Shown here one piece after another: positions 1-8,112 of a stretch of DNA of 64,000 nucleotides. The notes below the pieces were generated by a model. That model had not been told where the DNA came from and searched no databases. It saw only the letters and a program-made list of their open reading frames with translations. Within the stretch, counting starts at the first letter, position 1. The number at the start of each line of letters is the position of its first letter. Both the position numbers and the translations under genes were made by a program. This DNA comes from Streptomyces sp. ERV7. Lineage in GTDB: Bacteria; Actinomycetota; Actinomycetes; Streptomycetales; Streptomycetaceae. The stretch covers positions 62,001 through 126,000 of the forward strand of contig NZ_LYOY01000051.1 in the NCBI RefSeq assembly GCF_001653515.1. The letters are read 5' to 3'.

Positions 1-623
1 TGATCATCGCCCACGACCTGTCGGTCATCCGGCACGTCTCGGACCGGATCGCGGTGATGTACCTCGGCAAGATCGTGGAGCTCGCCGACCGCAAGTCGCT
101 GTACTCGGCCCCCATGCACCCGTACACCAAGGCGCTGCTGTCGGCCGTGCCGGTGCCGGACCCCAAGCGCAAGGGCGTCAAGAGCGAGCGGATCCTGCTC
201 AAGGGCGATGTGCCCTCGCCCATCTCACCGCCGAGCGGCTGCCGCTTCCACACCCGGTGCTGGAAGGCGACGGAGGTCTGCAAGACGCAGGAGCCGCCGC
301 TGATCGCCCTGAAGACCGGCCACCAGGTGGCCTGCCACCACCCGGAGAACGCACCGGACCAGGCTCCCGGCGAAGCGGTGCTGCCGCAGGCGCGGGAGAC
401 GGTCGAGGTGGTGTCGGTGTCGGTGACGAAGACCGAGGCCGCCGCGGACGCGGACACCGACACGGAGGCTCCGGCGGAGGCCGTGGCCGAGGCGGCCGAG
501 ACCGAGGTCGTCGAAGCCGAGGCGGCCACCGGGGCGGCGGAGGCCGAAGCGACCGCCGAGGCCGCCGAGACACCCGACGCATCCGGACCGGACGCCCCCG
601 TTCAGGAGTCAACCGACAAGTAA
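1..623 (+). CDS. Peptide-type ABC transporter ATP-binding protein, C-terminal part (5' end outside window)
   Basis: Only the C-terminal part is present; reading begins at base 3 in the stretch after the Walker B motif ([20 protein letters not shown]), which carries the H-loop histidine. It continues into the oligopeptide-type extension typical of OppF/DppF ATPases ([16 protein letters not shown], then a Cys-containing segment with [11 protein letters not shown]). These subunits energise uptake of peptides or related solutes on the cytoplasmic face. After the conserved part there is an acidic, Ala/Glu/Asp-rich tail of about 80 residues with no recognisable domain, unusual for the family. The permease and binding-protein genes would lie upstream, outside the window. 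Substrate cannot be told from this part. The ATPase family call is secure. Confidence 0.9.
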   Translation, partial: IIAHDLSVIRHVSDRIAVMYLGKIVELADRKSLYSAPMHPYTKALLSAVPVPDPKRKGVKSERILLKGDVPSPISPPSGCRFHTRCWKATEVCKTQEPPLIALKTGHQVACHHPENAPDQAPGEAVLPQARETVEVVSVSVTKTEAAADADTDTEAPAEAVAEAAETEVVEAEAATGAAEAEATAEAAETPDASGPDAPVQESTDK

Positions 624-672
624 CGCATGACGGTTCGGCAAAGTCATGTTCACGCCGAAACGGGAGAGTGCA

Positions 673-719
673 GAGTCTGCCTGTCCGTACGCACGGAAAC
701 GCGTTCGAAGGGCAGACTC
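673..719. repeat. Inverted repeat in front of the M1 peptidase start
   Basis: A perfect 9-bp inverted repeat (gagtctgcc at 673-681, ggcagactc at 711-719) ends one base before the ATG at 720. The right arm includes the last bases of the aaggg ribosome-binding site. In RNA the hairpin (29-nt loop) would partly hide the initiation region. Regulatory meaning is inferred. Confidence 0.4.
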
Positions 720-2126
720 ATGGCACTCTCCCGTTCGGCACGTCGTACCTCGCGGCTGCTCGCCCTCGCCACCGCGGCGGCCTCGGCCTTCACCATCGCC
801 GCCGCACCCGGCGGCGGCTCGCCCGGCGCGGCCGGGATCGGCGACCCCTACTTTCCCGACCTGGGCAACGGCGGCTACGACGCCCTCCACTACGACCTCG
901 GCGTCAGCTACCACCCGGACTCCGGGCGGCTCGACGGACGTACGACGATCACCGCCCGCGCCACCCAGACCCTCACCCGCTTCGACCTCGACCTCCAGAA
1001 GCTCACGGTCGACGCGATACGGGTGAACGGCAGACCCGCCGACTTCACCCGCAACGGGGACGAGATCGTCGTGACACCCCGTCACAAGCTGCGCAAGGGG
1101 CAGGAGTTCGAGGTCACCGTCGCCTACGGCGGAGTGCCCGTCGCCCTCAACGGCCCCATCGTCTTCGGCTCCGACTACGGCTGGATGAAGACCAAGGACG
1201 GCGTCTTCGTGGCCTGCGAGCCGAACGCCGCCTCCACCTGGTTCCCCTCCAGCGACCACCCCGCCGACAAGGCCACCTACGACATCCGCATCGACGCCCC
1301 CAAGGGCCTGACCGGAGTCTCCAACGGCCGGCTGGTCTCGTCGTACGACCGGGGCGACCGCTCGTACTTCCACTGGCGCGAGAAGCGGCCGATGGCGACC
1401 TATCTGGCCACGGCGACCATCGGCAAGTTCGACGTGCGGACCGGGAAGACCCCGGCAGGCACGCCGATCTACGTGGCCGTCGACCCGGTGCTCAAGGGGC
1501 AGAACCAGGTCGACGTGTACGCGGTGACCGCCGAGGCCACCGACTACTGGTCCCAGGTCTTCGGCCCGTACCCGTTCGAGGAGACGGGCGCGATCGTCGA
1601 CGACATGCCCCAGGCGGGCTTCTCGCTCGAAGTGCAGTCCAAGCCCGCGTACTCGGCGGTCCGCAACGAGACCACCATCGTCCACGAGCTCGCCCACCAG
1701 TGGTTCGGCGACTCGGTCTCGGTGGCGCAGTGGAAGGACATCTGGCTCAACGAGGGCTTCGCGAGCTACGCGCAGTGGCTGTGGGAGGAGCACAAGGGCC
1801 GGGGGACCGCCCATGACCTGGCCCGCGCCTACTACGACCGGGTCCCGGCCGACAACCCGTTCTGGCAGCGGGAGGTCGCGGACCCGCAGCGCGACACGAT
1901 GTTCGACGGGGCCGTCTACCGGCGCGGCGCGCTGACCCTCCAGGCGCTGCGCGAGCGCATCGGCGACGGCGCGTTCTTCAAGCTGCTGCCCACCTGGACC
2001 AGGCAGCACCGGTACGGCAACGCCAACACGTCCGACTTCATCAAGCTGGCCGAGAAGATCTCGGGGCAGCAGCTCGACGACCTCTTCCAGAAGTGGATCT
2101 ACACGACCGGCAAGCCGGCCTGGTAG
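720..2126 (+). CDS. Secreted M1 family zinc metallopeptidase
   Basis: 468-residue member of the aminopeptidase N (M1) family, predicted to cleave N-terminal residues from peptides outside the cell. The ATG at 720 follows an aaggg ribosome-binding site and gives a classical signal peptide (basic start MALSRSARRTSR, hydrophobic core, Ala-rich cleavage region near residue 30), favoured over an in-frame start at 627. The zinc motif HELAH is at about residues 322-326 and the third ligand, in NEGF, at about residue 345, matching HEXXH-X18-E. In place of the usual GAMEN exopeptidase motif the equivalent segment reads AGFSLE, as in the short actinobacterial M1 enzymes. It lacks the C-terminal helical domain of full-length PepN, so it belongs to the compact (about 450-500 aa) class. 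Confidence 0.92.
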   Translation: MALSRSARRTSRLLALATAAASAFTIAAAPGGGSPGAAGIGDPYFPDLGNGGYDALHYDLGVSYHPDSGRLDGRTTITARATQTLTRFDLDLQKLTVDAIRVNGRPADFTRNGDEIVVTPRHKLRKGQEFEVTVAYGGVPVALNGPIVFGSDYGWMKTKDGVFVACEPNAASTWFPSSDHPADKATYDIRIDAPKGLTGVSNGRLVSSYDRGDRSYFHWREKRPMATYLATATIGKFDVRTGKTPAGTPIYVAVDPVLKGQNQVDVYAVTAEATDYWSQVFGPYPFEETGAIVDDMPQAGFSLEVQSKPAYSAVRNETTIVHELAHQWFGDSVSVAQWKDIWLNEGFASYAQWLWEEHKGRGTAHDLARAYYDRVPADNPFWQREVADPQRDTMFDGAVYRRGALTLQALRERIGDGAFFKLLPTWTRQHRYGNANTSDFIKLAEKISGQQLDDLFQKWIYTTGKPAW

Positions 2127-2148
2127 GGGAGCGGCTGGCGCGAGAGCG

Positions 2149-2207
2149 GGAGCACCCGACACGTTCGAGCGGGGAACATGTATCGGGGTAAAAATGTCGG
2201 GTGCTCC
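2149..2207. repeat. 13-bp inverted repeat spanning the TRIC gene start
   Basis: Perfect 13-bp arms (ggagcacccgaca at 2149-2161, tgtcgggtgctcc at 2195-2207) enclose 33 bases. The right arm covers the GTG start at 2201. It could be a terminator-like hairpin for the upstream peptidase gene, an RNA switch that hides the start, or an operator; there is no T-tract. Confidence 0.5.
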
Positions 2208-2857
2208 ACGAACTGTTCACCCCCTCCGTCCAGCATGCGCTCGACCTCGTCGGAATCTTCGTCTTCGCGATCTCCGGCGCGCTGCTCGCCGTACGCAAGA
2301 ACTTCGACGTGTTCGGCATCGCGGTCCTGGCCGAGGTCACCGCGCTGGGCGGAGGGCTGTTCCGGGATCTGATCATCGGCGCGGTGCCGCCCGCCGCGTT
2401 CAGCGACCTCGGGTACTTCATCACCCCGCTGCTCGCCGCCGTCCTGGTCTTCTTCCTCCACCCCGAGGTGGAGCGCACCCAGAACGCGGTCAACGTCTTC
2501 GACGCGGCGGGCCTCGGCCTCTTCTGCGTCACCGGCACGACCAAGGCGTACGACTACGGGCTCGGCCTCACCTCGTCCGCCGCCCTGGGCCTGGCCACGG
2601 CGGTCGGCGGCGGTGTCCTGCGCGACGTCCTGGCCAACGAGGTCCCCTCGCTGCTCCGCTGGGACCGCGACCTGTACGCCGTCCCGGCGATCGTGGGCGC
2701 CGCGATCGTGGCGCTCTGCATCCGCTTCGACACCCTGAACGCGGTGACCAGCGGCTTCGCCATCGTCACCGCGTTCCTGCTGCGCCTGGCGGCGATGCGC
2801 TACCACTGGCGCGCCCCGAGGGCGTGGAACCGCAGGAGCGCGGCGGCGGAGGAGTAG
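2201..2857 (+). CDS. Trimeric intracellular cation (TRIC) channel family protein
   Basis: 218-residue polytopic membrane protein of the TRIC/UPF0126 family: two repeated halves of three helices plus a seventh helix. The two signature segments are GGGLFRDLIIG (about residues 54-64) and GGGVLRDVLAN (about residues 139-149), each with the Gly-Gly-Gly and Arg-Asp of the family. Prokaryotic TRIC proteins form homotrimeric monovalent-cation channels; the physiological role in Streptomyces is not established. The GTG start at 2201 lies inside a 13-bp inverted repeat and its ribosome-binding site (gggg about 13 nt upstream) is poorly spaced, so initiation may be weak or regulated. An ATG at 2194 is in another frame. 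Confidence 0.9.
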   Translation: MLHELFTPSVQHALDLVGIFVFAISGALLAVRKNFDVFGIAVLAEVTALGGGLFRDLIIGAVPPAAFSDLGYFITPLLAAVLVFFLHPEVERTQNAVNVFDAAGLGLFCVTGTTKAYDYGLGLTSSAALGLATAVGGGVLRDVLANEVPSLLRWDRDLYAVPAIVGAAIVALCIRFDTLNAVTSGFAIVTAFLLRLAAMRYHWRAPRAWNRRSAAAEE

Positions 2858-2893
2858 GGGCCCGCCTCCCAGCGGAGACCTCAGAAAAAAAGC

Positions 2894-2910
2894 TACCGCT
2901 CAGTAACGTA
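2894..2910. promoter_or_regulatory. Candidate TetR operator upstream of thioesterase
   Basis: The stretch taccgctcagtaacgta lies 20-35 bases before the thioesterase start and matches the start region of the nearby tetR gene (taccactcagtaa at 4617-4629) in 12 of 13 positions. Shared control by that regulator is inferred. Confidence 0.35.
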
Positions 2911-2928
2911 CCGGTGTACCTTGGCCGC

Positions 2929-3768
2929 ATGGCACAGGCAACGATCGGGGACAGCGAGTTCGACCGGGACACCGCCGTCACCCCGCGCGAAGACGAAGAC
3001 GGCGTCTACGACGCCCATCTCTCGGCCGGATGGACGATCATCCAGGCCGTGAACGGCGGGTATCTCCTCGCCCTCCTCGGCCGCACGCTCGGTCGGGCGC
3101 TCCCGCACGCGGACCCGTTCAGCGTGACGGCCCACTACCTCACGCCCTCCGCCCCCGGCCCGGCCGTCGTACGCACCCAGCGCGTGCGCACCGGCCGCAC
3201 GCTCTCCACCGGCCAGGCCTCGCTCTTCCAGTACGACGAGAACGGCGCCGAGGTCGAGCGCATCCGCGTCCTCGCCTCGTACGGCGACCTGGACGCGCTC
3301 CCGGACGACGTGCGCACCACGGCCAAGCCGCCCGCGATCCCGCCGATCGAGCACTGCCTCGGCCCGGCCGACGGCCCCTCGCCGATCCCGGGAAGCTCGG
3401 CCATCACCGACCGGCTGATGCTGAAGCTCGACCCGACGACCCTCGGCTGGGCGGTCGGCGCGCCCTCGGGCAAGGGTGAGATGCGCGGCTGGTTCGGCCT
3501 GGCCGACGGCCGCGACGCCGACCCGTACTCGCTGCTGCTCGCGGTCGACGCCCTGCCGCCCACCGCGTTCGAGATGGGCCTGACGGGCTGGACCCCCACG
3601 GTCGAGCTGACCGCCCACATCCGCTGCCGCCCGGCCCCCGGCCCGCTGCGGGTCTCCATCACCACGCGCAACCTGGCCGGCGGCTTCCTGGAGGAGGACG
3701 CGGAGGTCTGGGACAGCGCGGACCGCCTGGTGGCCCAGTCCCGCCAGCTGGCACGGGCGCAGCGGTAG
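2929..3768 (+). CDS. Acyl-CoA thioesterase family protein (TesB-like, double hotdog)
   Basis: 279-residue cytoplasmic protein resembling the actinobacterial TesB/4HBT-like thioesterases, which hydrolyse acyl-CoA thioesters to free acid and CoA. The length fits two hotdog folds. The N-terminal half contains the helix segment GWTIIQAVNGGYLLALLGR and the strand SVTAHYLTPS; the C-terminal half contains PPTAFEMGLTGWTPTVELTAHIR. ATG at 2929 is the only sensible start, since upstream in-frame sequence overlaps the previous gene out of frame. It converges on the tetR gene at 3973 and is separated from it by a large palindrome. A match to that regulator's operator upstream suggests local control of acyl-CoA metabolism. 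The substrate is unknown. Confidence 0.82.
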   Translation: MAQATIGDSEFDRDTAVTPREDEDGVYDAHLSAGWTIIQAVNGGYLLALLGRTLGRALPHADPFSVTAHYLTPSAPGPAVVRTQRVRTGRTLSTGQASLFQYDENGAEVERIRVLASYGDLDALPDDVRTTAKPPAIPPIEHCLGPADGPSPIPGSSAITDRLMLKLDPTTLGWAVGAPSGKGEMRGWFGLADGRDADPYSLLLAVDALPPTAFEMGLTGWTPTVELTAHIRCRPAPGPLRVSITTRNLAGGFLEEDAEVWDSADRLVAQSRQLARAQR

Positions 3769-3785
3769 TCCCTAGGGGCTGTGGG

Positions 3786-3850
3786 CTGCGGGCCGTCTGT
3801 GGCGGCCCGCTCCGCCGGGGGGCGTGGTGTGACTGCGGGCCGTCTGTGGC
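3786..3850 (+). repeat. 18-bp direct repeat pair
   Basis: The sequence ctgcgggccgtctgtggc occurs at 3786-3803 and again at 3833-3850, just before and into the left arm of the large palindrome between the convergent thioesterase and tetR genes. No function is evident. Confidence 0.5.
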
Positions 3851-3944
3851 TGGTCGCGCAGTTCCCCGCGCCCCTGAGTGCTCGTGGCTGAGCCGGGTTC
3901 TCCCGCTGCCCTACAGGGGCGCGGGGAACTGCGCGACCAGCCAC
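3846..3944. terminator. 30-bp perfect palindrome, dispersed Streptomyces-type repeat, bidirectional terminator
   Basis: The left arm 3846-3875 and right arm 3915-3944 are exact reverse complements over 30 bases, with core tcgcgcagttccccgcgccc. The element lies between two convergent genes (thioesterase on + and tetR on -), the expected place for a bidirectional terminator. There is no T-run. The same core appears again in inverted orientation at 59058-59079 and 59214-59235, so it is a dispersed element. Confidence 0.6.
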
Positions 3945-3972
3945 GACGCACCCGCAGACGAACAGAACCGGC

Positions 3973-4617
3973 TCAATCCAGCCAATGCCGGCGGCCCAGC
4001 GTGACGAGCCGCAACTGCCGCCGCGCGGTGGCGATGACCGCCTCCTCGGCCCGGACGGCCGCGGCCTCCCCGTCGCAGGCGGCACCCGCCTCCAGGATCG
4101 CCGACGCCGTCATCACCATGTGATCGACGTACACCCCGGCCAGCATCCGCAGATCCTCCGCACTCCACCCCCGCGACTCCGGATCCGCCCCCAGCGCCGT
4201 GGCGACCTCCTCGCCGAACTGCTCAAGCTGCACACCGGTGGCGGCCCGCACGGGCGCCACCCCGCCATGCCGCTCCCGCGCGATGAAGCGGACGTGCGCC
4301 GGATGCGCCCGTACATGCGCGGCGATCAGCGACACGGCCCGGTCGATGCGCTCCTCGCTCCCGCCGGTCGTCACGATCGCCGCCCGGATCGTCTCGTGCA
4401 GACTCCCGAGCGCCTCCTCCACCAGCGCCACCCCGAGGTCGGCGGTGTCCTTGAAGTGCCGGTAGAACGCGGCGGGGGCGACCCCCACGGCCCGGGTGAC
4501 CTCGCGAAGCCCCAGGCTGCTGAGGCTCTGGTGCTCCAGCAGCCCGAGCGCCGCGTCCAGGAGGGCCTGACGCGTCTTCTGCTTCTGGGCCTGCCGGATC
4601 CCGAGAGTGTGGCTCAT
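3973..4617 (-). CDS. TetR family transcriptional regulator
   Basis: 214-residue TetR-type DNA-binding repressor. The N-terminal helix-turn-helix runs from about residue 12 to 58 (TRQALLDAALGLLEHQ, then LREVTRAVGVAPAAFYRHF), followed by an all-helical ligand domain without recognisable specificity. The start at 4617 is preceded by a palindromic region with repeated cagtRaacag elements (4624-4679), shared with the promoter of the divergent small membrane protein genes at 4711 and 4872. A related sequence precedes the thioesterase at 2929. The likely role is repression of itself, the two small membrane proteins and perhaps the thioesterase. Inducer unknown; a fatty acid or acyl-CoA derivative would fit the thioesterase but is speculation. 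Confidence 0.88.
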   Translation of the reverse strand: MSHTLGIRQAQKQKTRQALLDAALGLLEHQSLSSLGLREVTRAVGVAPAAFYRHFKDTADLGVALVEEALGSLHETIRAAIVTTGGSEERIDRAVSLIAAHVRAHPAHVRFIARERHGGVAPVRAATGVQLEQFGEEVATALGADPESRGWSAEDLRMLAGVYVDHMVMTASAILEAGAACDGEAAAVRAEEAVIATARRQLRLVTLGRRHWLD

Positions 4618-4623
4618 ACCACT

Positions 4624-4679
4624 CAGTAAACAGCTGTTCGCTCAATTTGGAAAGGCTAGACTGAGGAGTCAGTGAACAG
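4624..4679. promoter_or_regulatory. Candidate TetR operators between tetR and small membrane protein gene
   Basis: Two direct copies of cagtRaacag (4624-4633 and 4670-4679) lie in the divergent promoter region. The first is half of an imperfect dyad, agtaaacag/ctgttcgct (4625-4642, 7 of 9 positions paired). Spacing and position fit autoregulation by the adjacent TetR protein. Inferred from pattern only. Confidence 0.45.
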
Positions 4680-4710
4680 TCGTACTCTGAAATCGACTTG
4701 AGAGGCCACC

Positions 4711-4869
4711 ATGCTTTTCCTCGTCGCAGCCCTCCTCCTGCTGGGGGTCGTGCTGGGCTCAGCGGCGCACCTCCCGCTCCCGGTCACCCTCGCCGTCGCC
4801 GGCGCCATCGGGCTCTGGCTGATCGTCTTCGCCGTACGTGAACGCATCACCTCGCACCGGAGGGCCTGA
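4711..4869 (+). CDS. Small membrane protein (52 aa)
   Basis: A 52-residue reading frame starting MLFLVAALLLLGVVLGSAAH with a gagagg ribosome-binding site 6 nt upstream. It has two hydrophobic segments (about residues 2-18 and 25-42), a Pro-containing turn between them and a basic C-terminus (RERITSHRRA). It ends 2 nt before the ATG of the next membrane protein gene, so the two are surely co-transcribed. It is divergent from tetR and is probably its main target. No family function is recognised. Confidence 0.75.
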   Translation: MLFLVAALLLLGVVLGSAAHLPLPVTLAVAGAIGLWLIVFAVRERITSHRRA

Positions 4870-4871
4870 CC

Positions 4872-5141
4872 ATGGAACTCGTCCTGAACCGCCGCCGTGC
4901 CCGTGACAAGGACGCCGACGGCATGGCCGTCGCCGCCTTCGTCCTCGGACTGCTCGGCCTGCTGGTCATGAACGTCGTACTGGGCCCCATCGCCATCGTG
5001 CTCGCCGGCCTCGCCCTGCGGTACGGCACCGCCCGGCGCGGCCGCGCCTGGCTCGGACTCGCCCTCGGCGTCGCCGACCTCGCGGTGCTCGCGGGCCTGG
5101 TCATGGCCGACGGAACCGTCTCCTGGGGGCTCGGCGCCTGA
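4872..5141 (+). CDS. DUF4190-like small membrane protein
   Basis: 89-residue protein with a short charged N-terminus ([13 protein letters not shown]) and two long hydrophobic helices (about residues 18-48 and 58-80). The layout, charged lead followed by [14 protein letters not shown] and a second helix with [14 protein letters not shown], is that of DUF4190-type proteins of actinobacteria. Its start is 2 nt after the stop of the preceding 52-residue gene. Function unknown; probably in the cell membrane under control of the divergent TetR regulator. Confidence 0.75.
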   Translation: MELVLNRRRARDKDADGMAVAAFVLGLLGLLVMNVVLGPIAIVLAGLALRYGTARRGRAWLGLALGVADLAVLAGLVMADGTVSWGLGA

Positions 5142-5160
5142 GGCCGGTCCGGGTGGCTCG

Positions 5161-5166
5161 TAGAAT
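5161..5166 (+). promoter_or_regulatory. -10 element tagaat of a possible leaderless promoter for the cysteine desulfurase gene
   Basis: A good actinomycete -10 hexamer (tagaat) ends 10 nt before the ATG at 5177, and there is no ribosome-binding site between them. A transcript starting at or next to the ATG (leaderless) is therefore likely. No clear -35 element is visible. Confidence 0.4.
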
Positions 5167-5176
5167 CGGGCCCACC

Positions 5177-6346
5177 ATGGCTTACCTCGACCACGCCGCG
5201 ACCACCCCGATGCTCCCGGAGGCGGTCCAGGCGATGACCGCCCAGCTCACCGTCACCGGCAACGCGTCCTCGCTGCACGCCGCGGGCCGCCGCGCCCGCC
5301 GTAGTGCCGAGGAGGCCCGCGAGGAGCTCGCCGAGGCACTCGGCGCGCGGCCCAGCGAGGTCGTCTTCACGGCCGGCGGCACCGAGGCCGACAACCTCGC
5401 CGTCAAGGGCCTGTACTGGGCCCGCCGCGACGCCGACCCGCGCCGCGTCCGCGTCCTGGCCAGCCCCGTCGAGCACCACGCGGTGCTCGACGCGGTCCAC
5501 TGGCTCGCCGAGCACGAGGGCGCGACCGTCGAGTACCTCCCCGTCGACCGCTACGGGCGGGTGCACCCCGAAGCCCTGCGCGAGGCGATCGCGCGCGACC
5601 CCTTCGATGTGGCCCTGGCCACCGTGATGTGGGCCAACAACGAGATCGGCACGGTCCTGCCGGTGGCGGAACTCGCCGCCGTGGCGCGGGAGTTCGACAT
5701 CCCGCTGCATGCCGACGCGGTCCAGGCCGTGGGCCAGCTCGACGTCGACTTCGCCGCCTCGGGCCTGGCCGCGATGACCGTCTCGGGCCACAAGATCGGC
5801 GGCCCTTACGGAATCGGGGCGCTGCTGCTCGGCCGTGAGTACACCCCCGTGCCCGTGCTGCACGGGGGCGGCCAGGAGCGCCATGTGCGCTCCGGCACGC
5901 TCGACGTCCCGGCGATCGCCGCCTTCGCCGTGGCGGGCCGGCTGGCCGCCGAGCGCCGCGCCGACTTCGCCCGTGAGGTCGGCGGTCTGCGCGACCAGCT
6001 GGTCGAAGCCGTCCGCAAGGCCGTCCCGGAGGCGATCCTGGGCGGTGACCCGGCCCCGGGCGGCCGCCTTCCCGCCAACGCGCACTTCACCTTCCCGGGC
6101 TGCGAGGGCGACTCGCTGCTGCTGCTCCTGGACGCCCAGGGCATCGAGTGCTCCACCGGCTCCGCCTGCACGGCGGGCGTCGCCCAGCCCAGCCATGTCC
6201 TGCTGGCCACCGGCACCCCTCCCGACCTGGCCAGGGGCACCCTGCGCTTCTCCCTGGGCCACACCTCCACGGAGGCCGACGTCCAGGCCGTGGCGACGGC
6301 GATCGGCCCGGCCGTGGAACGGGCGAGGACGGCGGGGCTGAGCTGA
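5177..6346 (+). CDS. Cysteine desulfurase (IscS/NifS family)
   Basis: 389-residue PLP enzyme that removes sulfur from cysteine and passes it as an enzyme persulfide to acceptors. It opens with [10 protein letters not shown], carries the PLP-binding lysine in SGHKIGGP (about Lys206), and the catalytic cysteine in the flexible loop STGSACTAG (about Cys331). It lies 88 nt upstream of mnmA, so its likely job is to supply sulfur for 2-thiouridine formation in tRNA; general Fe-S cluster assembly cannot be excluded. ATG 5177 was preferred because the upstream in-frame start at 5153 would overlap the -10 element tagaat and add residues absent from the family. Confidence 0.93.
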   Translation: MAYLDHAATTPMLPEAVQAMTAQLTVTGNASSLHAAGRRARRSAEEAREELAEALGARPSEVVFTAGGTEADNLAVKGLYWARRDADPRRVRVLASPVEHHAVLDAVHWLAEHEGATVEYLPVDRYGRVHPEALREAIARDPFDVALATVMWANNEIGTVLPVAELAAVAREFDIPLHADAVQAVGQLDVDFAASGLAAMTVSGHKIGGPYGIGALLLGREYTPVPVLHGGGQERHVRSGTLDVPAIAAFAVAGRLAAERRADFAREVGGLRDQLVEAVRKAVPEAILGGDPAPGGRLPANAHFTFPGCEGDSLLLLLDAQGIECSTGSACTAGVAQPSHVLLATGTPPDLARGTLRFSLGHTSTEADVQAVATAIGPAVERARTAGLS

Positions 6347-6434
6347 CGCCCCACGGGGTGCGGCGCACTCCGCACCCCGCGCCGGGATACTCGCGAGCCG
6401 CCCGCCCCGCACGGCACGTACCCTGGTGGGTGCT

Positions 6435-7559
6435 ATGACGAAGACACCCCCGCGCCCCCTCCGTGTGCTCGCCGCCATGTCCGGCGGCGTCGACTCGGCC
6501 GTCGCCGCCGCCCGCGCCGCCGAGGCGGGCCACGACGTCACCGGCGTCCACCTCGCCCTGTCCGCGAACCCGCAGTCCTTCCGCACCGGCGCGCGGGGCT
6601 GCTGCACCATCGAGGACTCCCGCGACGCCCGCCGCGCCGCCGATGTCATCGGCATCCCCTTCTACGTCTGGGACCTGGCGGAGCGCTTCCGCGAGGACGT
6701 CGTCGAGGACTTCGTCGCCGAGTACGAGGCGGGTCGCACCCCCAATCCGTGTCTGCGCTGCAATGAGAAGATCAAGTTCGCCGCGCTGCTCGACAAGGCC
6801 CTCGCCCTCGGCTTCGACGCCGTCTGCACCGGCCACTACGCCACGGTCGTCCTCAACGAGGACGGCAGCCGCGAGCTGCACCGCGCCAGCGACATGGCCA
6901 AGGACCAGTCCTATGTCCTCGGCGTCCTGGACGAGAAGCAGCTCGCCCACGCGATGTTCCCGCTCGGCGACACCCTCACCACCAAGGACGAGATCCGCGC
7001 CGAGGCCGAGCGCCGGGGCCTGGCCGTCGCCAAGAAGCCGGACAGCCACGACATCTGCTTCATCGCCGACGGCGACACCCAGGGCTTCCTGGCCAAGCGG
7101 CTGGGCAAGGCCGACGGTGACATCGTCGACGAGTCCGGCACCAAGGTCGGCAGCCACGAGGGCGCGTACGGCTTCACCATCGGTCAGCGCAAGGGTCTGC
7201 GCATCGGCCACCCGGCCGCCGACGGCAAGCCCCGCTACGTCCTGGACATCTCCCCGGTGAACAACACGGTCACCGTCGGCCCCGTCGAGGCCCTGGACGT
7301 CACCGGCCTGACCGCGATCAAGCCCCGCTGGTGCGGCGACGCCCCGGTCGGCTCCGGCACATACACCGCGCAGCTGCGGGCCCACGGCGGCGAGACGACG
7401 GTGACGGCGGAGCCGGTGGGCGACGAGCTGGTGGTGAGCTTCGCCGAGCCGGTGCGCGGCGTCGCACCCGGCCAGGCGATCGTGCTCTACGACGGCACGC
7501 GGGTGGTGGGGTCGGCGACGATCGCCACGACCGCGCGCCGCACCGAGGCGCGGGCCTAG
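6435..7559 (+). CDS. mnmA: tRNA-specific 2-thiouridylase MnmA
   Basis: 374-residue enzyme that thiolates U34 of tRNAs for Lys, Glu and Gln using ATP and persulfide sulfur. The ATP pyrophosphatase P-loop is SGGVDSAV (about residues 16-23). The two catalytic cysteines are in [12 protein letters not shown] (about residue 102) and [11 protein letters not shown] (about residue 205). The C-terminal half has the family's tRNA-binding segment [20 protein letters not shown] three codons upstream (6426) is also in frame; ATG 6435 with ggtggg before it is preferred. It follows the cysteine desulfurase gene, forming a sulfur-relay pair. Its stop overlaps the stop of the convergent DUF427 gene by 4 nt. 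Confidence 0.95.
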   Translation: MTKTPPRPLRVLAAMSGGVDSAVAAARAAEAGHDVTGVHLALSANPQSFRTGARGCCTIEDSRDARRAADVIGIPFYVWDLAERFREDVVEDFVAEYEAGRTPNPCLRCNEKIKFAALLDKALALGFDAVCTGHYATVVLNEDGSRELHRASDMAKDQSYVLGVLDEKQLAHAMFPLGDTLTTKDEIRAEAERRGLAVAKKPDSHDICFIADGDTQGFLAKRLGKADGDIVDESGTKVGSHEGAYGFTIGQRKGLRIGHPAADGKPRYVLDISPVNNTVTVGPVEALDVTGLTAIKPRWCGDAPVGSGTYTAQLRAHGGETTVTAEPVGDELVVSFAEPVRGVAPGQAIVLYDGTRVVGSATIATTARRTEARA

Positions 7560-8008
7560 TCCGCGGCGAGGCTCTCCTCGGATCCGGTGCCCGAGCCGGA
7601 GGCCGTGTCGGCCGCCGTGCCCATGAAGCACAGGTGGTCCTTTATCAACGTCACGGCCGCCAGCGGCTCGTGGTACGCCCAGGCTATGTCCGGCGCGTCC
7701 GGCAGCGACCAGTACGCCGCGATTCCCTTGTACGGGCACGTGGTTCGGGTGGTCGACGGGCTCAGCAGATCCAGCCGGACGTCCTCGGTCGGCAGGTAAT
7801 AGCGGACCGGCAGGCCGTCCTCGTGCACGAGCAGCGGGCGGGTGCTGTCGGCGAGCACCTGCCCGTCCCACAGCACGCGGACGCGGAGCGCGCCCTCCCC
7901 GGCGGCCTCGGCCGTGACGAGGTGATCCGGGTCGTAGGGCGGCGGCGGGCCCGGCGGGGGTGTGGCGGCGCCGGTGGGCTCGGCGAGAATCGTGTGCGTC
8001 GTCGTCAT
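7556..8008 (-). CDS. DUF427 domain-containing protein
   Basis: 150-residue soluble protein of the DUF427 family: core about residues 40-130 with [22 protein letters not shown], the conserved [14 protein letters not shown] and [15 protein letters not shown] containing the family's Cys-Pro-Tyr-Lys-Gly motif. Molecular function unknown. The N-terminus is Pro-rich and the C-terminus Ser/Gly-rich, both probably disordered. It is convergent with mnmA and overlaps its stop codon. Confidence 0.85.
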   Translation of the reverse strand: MTTTHTILAEPTGAATPPPGPPPPYDPDHLVTAEAAGEGALRVRVLWDGQVLADSTRPLLVHEDGLPVRYYLPTEDVRLDLLSPSTTRTTCPYKGIAAYWSLPDAPDIAWAYHEPLAAVTLIKDHLCFMGTAADTASGSGTGSEESLAAD

Positions 8009-8112
8009 GCCCGCTCAACGGCCCATCGCCCGCCGCTTGTTCCCCCGATTCGCCGTTCGGGACACTGTTCACCCGTTCGAGTGGCAGGGGTCTCCCGGCG
8101 TACGGTTGCGCC

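Noticed and set aside
199-612. Long reading frame on the minus strand opposite the acidic ABC ATPase tail
   Set aside because: Arg/Pro-rich translation typical of antisense shadows in GC-rich DNA; no ribosome-binding site or conserved motif.
4847-6655. 602-codon minus-strand frame across the cysteine desulfurase gene
   Set aside because: Shadow of the well-supported desulfurase on the plus strand; composition lacks protein-like features.
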